NCBI RefSeq assembly: GCF_006540085.1
Contig: NZ_BJOG01000004.1
Span: 310,001-374,000, forward strand
DNA: 64,000 nucleotides
Direction of reading: 5' to 3'
DNA from: Microbacterium oxydans
GTDB taxonomy: Bacteria; Actinomycetota; Actinomycetes; Actinomycetales; Microbacteriaceae
Shown: positions 59,399 to 64,000 of the stretch, piece by piece
Layout: each line of letters starts with the position of its first letter
Numbering within the stretch: position 1 is the first letter of the stretch
Translations under genes and position numbers: made by a program
The notes under the pieces: model-generated
Told to the model about the DNA's origin: nothing
Seen by the model: only the letters and a program-made list of their open reading frames with translations
Databases searched by the model: none

Positions 59399-60637
59399 TC
59401 AGTCGGCGCTGGCGAGAACGAGGACCGCGTTGTGTCCGCCGAAGCCGAAGGAGTTGCTGATCGCGATCTGCGGGCCGTCGCCGAGAGGCGTGGCTTCGCC
59501 CGAGAGACGGAACGGGACCGCGGGGTCCGGCTCCGTCATGTTGATCGTCGGAGGTGCGACGCGGTCGCGCAGGGCGAGGAGCGAGAAGATCGCCTCGAGC
59601 GCGCCGGTGCCGCCCAGCAGATGTCCGGTCGAAGCCTTCGTCGCGGAGACCGGGATCTCGTCGATCCGCTCGCCGAAGACCTTCTTGAGCGCGACGTACT
59701 CGTTCGGGTCGCCCACCGGCGTCGACGTCGCGTGCGCGTTGATGTGCGTGACCTGGTCGGCGGTGACGCCGGCCTCGTCGAGGGCCTGGGTCACGGCTCG
59801 TGCCGCACCGTTCCCCTCGGGGTCGTTCCCGGTGATGTGGTAGGCGTCGGCTGTGACTCCGCCGCCGAGCACATACCCGTAGATCTTGGCCCTGCGTGCC
59901 TTCGCGTGCTCCTCGGTCTCGAGGATGAGTGCGGCGGCGCCCTCACCCATGACGAACCCGTCGCGGTCGATCGCACCGGGGCGGGAGGCATGGGCCGGGT
60001 CGTCGTTCCGGCGGGACAGCGCCTGCGCGGAGGCGAAGGAGGCCATCGTGATGGGGTGGATCGCCGACTCGGTGCCACCGGCGATCACGACGTCCGCGAG
60101 GCCATCCTGAAGGTGGTGGAGAGCGTGGATGATCGACTCGGTGCTGGAGGCGCAGGCGCTGACCACGGTCTGCGCGTAGGCACGTGCATGGAACTGCAGC
60201 GACAGGTTGCCCGCAGCGGCGTTCGGCATGAGCATCGGGACCGTGAGCGGCATCACCCGACGGGGACCCTTCTCGCGCAGGGTGTCCCATGCGTCGAGAA
60301 GCGTCCAGAGGCCGCCGATCCCGGTGGCGAAGTCGACGCCGAGCCGTTCGGGAGCCACCTCGGGGGAACCTGCATCCTCCCAGGCTTCGCGCGCCGCGAT
60401 CAACGCGAACTGCGACGAGGGGTCGAGGCGCTTGGCCTCATGCCGGGGGAGAACCTCTTCCGGGCGGACGATCGCCTCGGCGGCGAACGTGACGGGCAGC
60501 TCGTACTGCTGCACCCAGTCGTGTTCGAGCGTGCGGGTGCCGGACATGCCGGCAAGCAGGTTCGTCCAGTTCTCCGGGGCCGTGCCGCCGATGGCGGAGG
60601 TGGCGCCGATGCCGGTGACGACGATGCGCTTGGTCAT
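59399..60637 (-). CDS. fabF: 3-oxoacyl-ACP synthase II (FabF)
   Basis: A 412-residue condensing enzyme that elongates acyl-ACP with malonyl-ACP. Catalytic triad C162 in VVSACASSTES, H302 in HINAHATSTPVGD and H339 in KASTGHLLGG. The ATG at 60637 has AAGGAACC upstream; a longer frame start lies within the hairpin region and is rejected. It is the last gene of the fab operon, separated from acpP by a 97-base gap with a strong hairpin. Confidence 0.97.
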   Translation of the reverse strand: MTKRIVVTGIGATSAIGGTAPENWTNLLAGMSGTRTLEHDWVQQYELPVTFAAEAIVRPEEVLPRHEAKRLDPSSQFALIAAREAWEDAGSPEVAPERLGVDFATGIGGLWTLLDAWDTLREKGPRRVMPLTVPMLMPNAAAGNLSLQFHARAYAQTVVSACASSTESIIHALHHLQDGLADVVIAGGTESAIHPITMASFASAQALSRRNDDPAHASRPGAIDRDGFVMGEGAAALILETEEHAKARRAKIYGYVLGGGVTADAYHITGNDPEGNGAARAVTQALDEAGVTADQVTHINAHATSTPVGDPNEYVALKKVFGERIDEIPVSATKASTGHLLGGTGALEAIFSLLALRDRVAPPTINMTEPDPAVPFRLSGEATPLGDGPQIAISNSFGFGGHNAVLVLASAD

Positions 60638-60690
60638 GGGGTGTGGTTCCTTGTCGAAACGAAGTCGAACGGGTGAGAGGGCAGGTCGGC

Positions 60691-60726
60691 GGATGCCACT
60701 CCCCGCGAGGTGCGGGGGTGGCATCC
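60691..60726 (-). terminator. Intercistronic hairpin between acpP and fabF
   Basis: GGATGCCACTCCCCGC (60691-60706) and GCGGGGGTGGCATCC (60712-60726) form a 15-bp stem with one bulge. It is in the middle of the operon, so it probably acts as an attenuator or a 3' stabiliser that lets acpP mRNA exceed fabF mRNA. Confidence 0.7.
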
Positions 60727-60734
60727 TGCCGGGA

Positions 60735-60983
60735 TTACTCCTGGCCCGCGACGATGAAGTTGACGGCGTCGCCGACGGTCTTGAGGTTCTTGACCTCGTC
60801 GTCGGGGATGGTGACGCCGAACTTCTCCTCGGCGTTGACGACGATCGTCATCATCGAGATGGAGTCGATGTCGAGGTCGTCCGTGAACGACTTCTCGAGG
60901 GCGACCTCGGAAGCGTTGATGCCGGTCTCGTCGGTGATGAGCTCTGCGAGGCCAGCGAGGACCTCGTCGTTGGTGAAAGCCAT
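60735..60983 (-). CDS. acpP: Acyl carrier protein
   Basis: An 82-residue four-helix ACP. The phosphopantetheine serine is S41 in the DIDSIS motif. It is strongly acidic, as usual. It carries the growing acyl chain for FabD, FabH and FabF. AGAGGAAGA precedes the ATG. It lies 68 bases downstream of fabH. Confidence 0.97.
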   Translation of the reverse strand: MAFTNDEVLAGLAELITDETGINASEVALEKSFTDDLDIDSISMMTIVVNAEEKFGVTIPDDEVKNLKTVGDAVNFIVAGQE

Positions 60984-61051
60984 GTGGTCTTCCTCTTTCT
61001 TGCGGGTTGTTTTCGGAACCGTGGAACAGTCTAGGGAAAGTCAGCGCATTC

Positions 61052-62053
61052 TCAGGGAAGGACGACGACCTGTGCGGCGAACACGAGTCCCGCACCGAAT
61101 CCGATCTGCAGCGCGAGTCCACCGGAAAGCTCGGGGTGCTCGGCCATCAGACGGTGGCTGGCCAGGGGGATGGACGCAGCCGAGGTGTTGCCCGTGGTCT
61201 CGATGTCGCGCGCGATGACCGTGGTCTCCGGCAGCTTCAGCTGCTTGGCGAACTCGTCGATGATCCGCATGTTGGCCTGGTGGGGGATGAAGGCGGCGAT
61301 GTCGGCCGGCTCCACACCCGCCTTGTCCAGTGCCTCGCGCGCGACCTTCGCCATCTCCCAGACCGCCCAGCGGAAGACGGTGGGACCTTCCTGGCGCAGG
61401 GTCGGCCACGGAACCACGCCGTCGCGGAAGTCGGTGAGGGTGCCGTTCATTCCCACGGCGTCGGCCTTGGAACCGTCGGATCCCCAGACGGCGGGGGCGA
61501 TGCCGGGCGTGTCGCTCGGACCGATCAATGCGGCGCCCGCCCCGTCGCCGAGGAGGAACGAGATGCTGCGGTCGGTCGGGTCGACGACGTCGGAGAGCTT
61601 CTCTGTACCGATGACCAGCGCGTAGCGGGCGGCCCCGGCCTTGATCAGCGCATCGGCCTGGGCGATCGCGTAGGCGTATCCGGCGCAGGCGGCGTTGATG
61701 TCGTACGCGGCAGCGGGATTCGCTCCGACGCGGTCGGCGACGATCGCCGAGACCGAGGGGGTCTGCTTCGGGTTGCTGATCGTCGCCACGATCACCAGGT
61801 CGACCTGATCTGCCGGAACACCCGACTTCTCGATCGCCTCGGCAGCCGCGGCGGTGGCCAGGTCGATCGCGTCCGTGCCCTTGTCGGCGCGAGCGCGCGT
61901 CACGATGCCGGTGCGCTGACGGATCCACTCGTCGCTGGAGTCGATCGGGCCGATCAGGTCCTCGTTGGGCACGGCGTTCTCACCGCGGGCGGCGCCGTAC
62001 GAGTAGATGCGCGTGTACGCGGGACCCGTGAGCTGGGCGAGGGTGACGCTCAT
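61052..62053 (-). CDS. fabH: 3-oxoacyl-ACP synthase III (FabH)
   Basis: A 333-residue initiating condensing enzyme. Catalytic residues C123 in DINAACAGYAYAIA, H258 in IPHQANMRI and N289 in ETTGNTSAAS are in place. It starts chains from acyl-CoA, including branched primers in actinobacteria. Its ATG overlaps the fabD stop by 4 bases. RTGI at 48-51 is the CoA-site segment. Confidence 0.97.
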   Translation of the reverse strand: MSVTLAQLTGPAYTRIYSYGAARGENAVPNEDLIGPIDSSDEWIRQRTGIVTRARADKGTDAIDLATAAAAEAIEKSGVPADQVDLVIVATISNPKQTPSVSAIVADRVGANPAAAYDINAACAGYAYAIAQADALIKAGAARYALVIGTEKLSDVVDPTDRSISFLLGDGAGAALIGPSDTPGIAPAVWGSDGSKADAVGMNGTLTDFRDGVVPWPTLRQEGPTVFRWAVWEMAKVAREALDKAGVEPADIAAFIPHQANMRIIDEFAKQLKLPETTVIARDIETTGNTSAASIPLASHRLMAEHPELSGGLALQIGFGAGLVFAAQVVVLP

Positions 62054-62970
62054 GCGGCTTCTCCGTTCAGCAGCGCGACTGCTGCATCGAGGTCTTCAGG
62101 GGTCTTCACGGCGACGGTGGGGACACCACGGAGGCCGCGCTTGGCGAGACCCACCAGAGCGCCGGCCGGGGCCAGTTCGATCACACCGGTGACGCCGGCT
62201 TCGGCGAACGACTGCATGCAGAGGTCCCATCGCACCGGCGACGACACCTGGTCGACGAGGAAGCTCAGCGCCTGCGGGCCGTCCGTGACGGCAGAGCCGT
62301 CGCGGTTGGTCCACAGGGTGATGTCGGGATCTGCCGGCGTGACGTCGGCGACGGCGTCACGGAGGGCTGTGACGGCGGAAGCCATGTACTGCGTGTGGAA
62401 TGCTCCGGCGACCTGCAGCGGGACCACGCGGGTGCCCTTGAGCGGCTCCTCCGCGAGTGCGGCGAGTGCGGGGAGGGCGCCGGCGACGACGATCTGGCCG
62501 CCGCCGTTGTAGTTGGCGGGCGAGAGGTCGAGTTCGGTGAGGCGCGCGAGGAGAGCGTCTTCGTCGCCTCCGAGCACGGCGCTCATACCCGTCTGCTCCT
62601 GCGCCGCGGCATCAGCCATCGCCCGCCCGCGGATGCCCACGAGGCGCATACCGGTGTCGGCATCGATCACGTTGCTGCCGACGAGCGCGGCGATCTCACC
62701 GACCGAGTGACCGGCGATCCCGTCGGCGCGGCGTCCGGCTCGCTGCGTCAGTGCGTCACCGGCGATCAGCGACGCGGCGACGATCAGGGGCTGCGCGACG
62801 CGCGTGTCCCGGATCGTGTCGGCGTCCGACACCGTCCCGTGCTCGATCAGGTCGACCCCCGCGGCGTCCGAGTACACGGCGAGGCGGTCTGCCACTCCGT
62901 CGAGCTCGAGCCAGGGGGCGAGGAAACCGGGGGTCTGCGAGCCCTGTCCGGGGCATACGACGACAATCAC
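62050..62970 (-). CDS. fabD: Malonyl-CoA:ACP transacylase (FabD)
   Basis: A 306-residue transacylase that loads malonate on ACP. GQGSQTPG at 9-16, catalytic S89 in GHSVGE and H192 in AGAFHTQYM are seen. The GTG at 62970 gives MIVVVCPGQGSQ, the normal start, with CAGACT 6 nt upstream. A longer frame from 63018 would add 16 residues not seen in the family. It is the first fab gene downstream of fasR. Confidence 0.95.
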   Translation of the reverse strand: MIVVVCPGQGSQTPGFLAPWLELDGVADRLAVYSDAAGVDLIEHGTVSDADTIRDTRVAQPLIVAASLIAGDALTQRAGRRADGIAGHSVGEIAALVGSNVIDADTGMRLVGIRGRAMADAAAQEQTGMSAVLGGDEDALLARLTELDLSPANYNGGGQIVVAGALPALAALAEEPLKGTRVVPLQVAGAFHTQYMASAVTALRDAVADVTPADPDITLWTNRDGSAVTDGPQALSFLVDQVSSPVRWDLCMQSFAEAGVTGVIELAPAGALVGLAKRGLRGVPTVAVKTPEDLDAAVALLNGEAA

Positions 62971-63014
62971 CCACCCAGTCTGCCAACGATCGGGGCGAAG
63001 CGGTGGATGATCCA
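62971..63014 (-). promoter_or_regulatory. fabD upstream region: possible -10 and 11-bp palindrome
   Basis: CAGACT (62982-62977, minus strand) with a 6-nt spacer lies before the fabD GTG. TGGATGATCCA at 63004-63014 is a perfect palindrome near the -35 position, a candidate FasR site. Confidence 0.4.
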
Positions 63015-63061
63015 TCACAAGATTCCGAAAAACCCTTGTGTGTGGCGTACAGAAAGCCGAC

Positions 63062-64000
63062 TCAGCGCGAAGGGCGGCGAAGCGGTGCGCGTCGACGGAC
63101 CTGGTCTGCGGCGCCGATCGAGCCGAGGATCAGCGCGGTCTGCAGGATGAGGGCCTCGCGGGGACCGGTGGCATCCCAGCCGATCACCTCGCTGACGCGC
63201 TTCAGGCGGTATCGCACGGTGTTGGGATGCACGAAGAGCTCGCGTGCCGTGGCCTCGAGGGAGCGCCCGTTGTCGAGGTAGCTCCACAGCGTGGTGACCA
63301 GGTCGGTCGAGTGGGCCTGCAACGGGCGGAAGATGCGTTCGATGAGGGTCTGCTTGGCGAGCGGGTCGCCGGCGAGGGCGCGCTCGGGCAGCAGGTCGTC
63401 GGCTTCGACCGGGCGGGGAGCACCGCGCCATGCACGGGCGACCGCGAAACCGGCGAGAGCGGCACGGGCACTCTGGCTCGCATCGACGAGTGCGGCGACC
63501 TCCGGTCCGAGCACGACATAGCCAGGACCGAACGAGGGCTCGAGGCGGGAGGCGATCTCCCGGAACCCGAGCTCTTCCTCTTCGCCTTCCTGCCCCTCGA
63601 CGCGGGCGCGCCCCAGGACCAGCACGAGCCGGGAACCCTGCACGCCGATGAGCACGTCGACCGCGAGCTTGCGTGCGGTGCGACGAACCAGGTCGACGTC
63701 GAACTGCGCGGGCGTGGTGCCCACGAGCACGGCCACCTCGCCATGACCATGCCATCCGAGTGCGGCGATCCGGCTCGGCAGCTCCTCGTCGGCTTCGCCG
63801 GTGAGGATCGAATCGACGACGAGGGCCTCCAGCCGGGCATCCCAGAGTCCGCGGGCTTCGGCGGCTCTGGCATACACATCAGCGGCGGCGAAGGCCACAT
63901 CGCGGGAGTAGAGGAGGATCGCCTCCCGCAGATCGTCGCCTCGTCCGGCGACGCGTTCCTCCGTGACCTCGACCGTCACGCGGATGAGCTGCAGAGTCTG
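63062..64000 (-). CDS. fasR: PucR-type regulator of fatty acid synthesis, FasR-like (5' end outside window)
   Basis: At least 313 residues are visible and the frame is open to the window edge, so the N-terminus is missing. The C-terminal HTH_30 domain is seen as LWSYLDNGRSLEATARELF and HPNTVRYRLKRVSEVIG. The middle has a CdaR-like fold with VAVLVGTTPAQFD. In Streptomyces the FasR gene directly precedes fabD-fabH-acpP-fabF and activates it. The same order here supports the name. The gene ends 91 bases before fabD. Confidence 0.85.
   Translation of the reverse strand, partial: QTLQLIRVTVEVTEERVAGRGDDLREAILLYSRDVAFAAADVYARAAEARGLWDARLEALVVDSILTGEADEELPSRIAALGWHGHGEVAVLVGTTPAQFDVDLVRRTARKLAVDVLIGVQGSRLVLVLGRARVEGQEGEEEELGFREIASRLEPSFGPGYVVLGPEVAALVDASQSARAALAGFAVARAWRGAPRPVEADDLLPERALAGDPLAKQTLIERIFRPLQAHSTDLVTTLWSYLDNGRSLEATARELFVHPNTVRYRLKRVSEVIGWDATGPREALILQTALILGSIGAADQVRRRAPLRRPSR

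Overview
The window is GC-rich, densely coded chromosomal DNA from an actinobacterium. It most resembles the Microbacteriaceae, and a Microbacterium-like genome is the best guess. Supporting signs are the high GC, many GTG starts, pervasive 4-nt stop/start overlaps, OpcA beside zwf, the fasR-fabD-fabH-acpP-fabF order, DUF3099 and DUF3145 proteins, and a suf operon with an embedded Rieske protein next to ctaA. I see no phage, IS element, rRNA, CRISPR array or replication origin. One tRNA (Asn, GTT) is present. No gene-free gap exceeds 300 bases.

Layout. 1-10 kb: a TetR regulator cut by the window edge, a TRIC-like channel, recO-uppS, a small P-loop kinase, a FrnE-like DsbA, a glutathione peroxidase, the dusB-dgt-dnaG operon and an orphan ABC ATPase. 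10-15 kb: tRNA-Asn, then a divergent catabolic-looking unit of PucR regulator versus alcohol dehydrogenase plus APC permease. 14.5-17 kb: lipoprotein, peptide deformylase, DMT transporter. 17-25 kb: one long leftward central-carbon operon tkt-tal-pgi-zwf-opcA-pgl. 25-32 kb: haem A genes ctaB and ctaA flanking sufB-sufD-Rieske-sufC-sufT. 32-38 kb: PatB-type lyase and MFS exporter, then a biotin locus with a BioQ-like TetR repressor divergent from bioM-bioN, then an acyltransferase-3 membrane protein. 38-45 kb: NarL-type two-component system, DedA protein, ABC-F ATPase, PNPOx-cupin pair, SURF1 with DUF3099. 45-52 kb: DUF4190 protein, fabG, hydrolase, serB, divergent glgC/glgA, orphan ABC ATPase, L31 type B. 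52-55 kb: a DUF262/DUF1524 (GmrSD-like) protein translationally coupled to an S33 peptidase. 55-59 kb: a probable 2OG-Fe(II) oxygenase behind a DtxR-like box, DUF3145, and the yczR/yczE pair. 59-64 kb: the fatty-acid synthesis cluster fabF-acpP-fabH-fabD under a FasR-like PucR regulator that runs off the window.

The most pervasive unexplained signal is a promoter geometry. About twenty genes have a TAnnnT-like -10 hexamer exactly 6 (occasionally 7) bases before the start codon, which predicts leaderless mRNAs. This settles several start codons, including PucR at 13038 and DedA at 40779. It also reveals back-to-back overlapping promoters at def/DMT and glgC/glgA, and an internal sufT promoter made from the sufC stop codon. 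Other points worth follow-up are tandem BioQ-like operators without an adjacent bioY, the iron-box-linked HxD...H protein, the DUF262-peptidase coupling, and a 25-bp perfect-arm palindrome acting as a bidirectional terminator.
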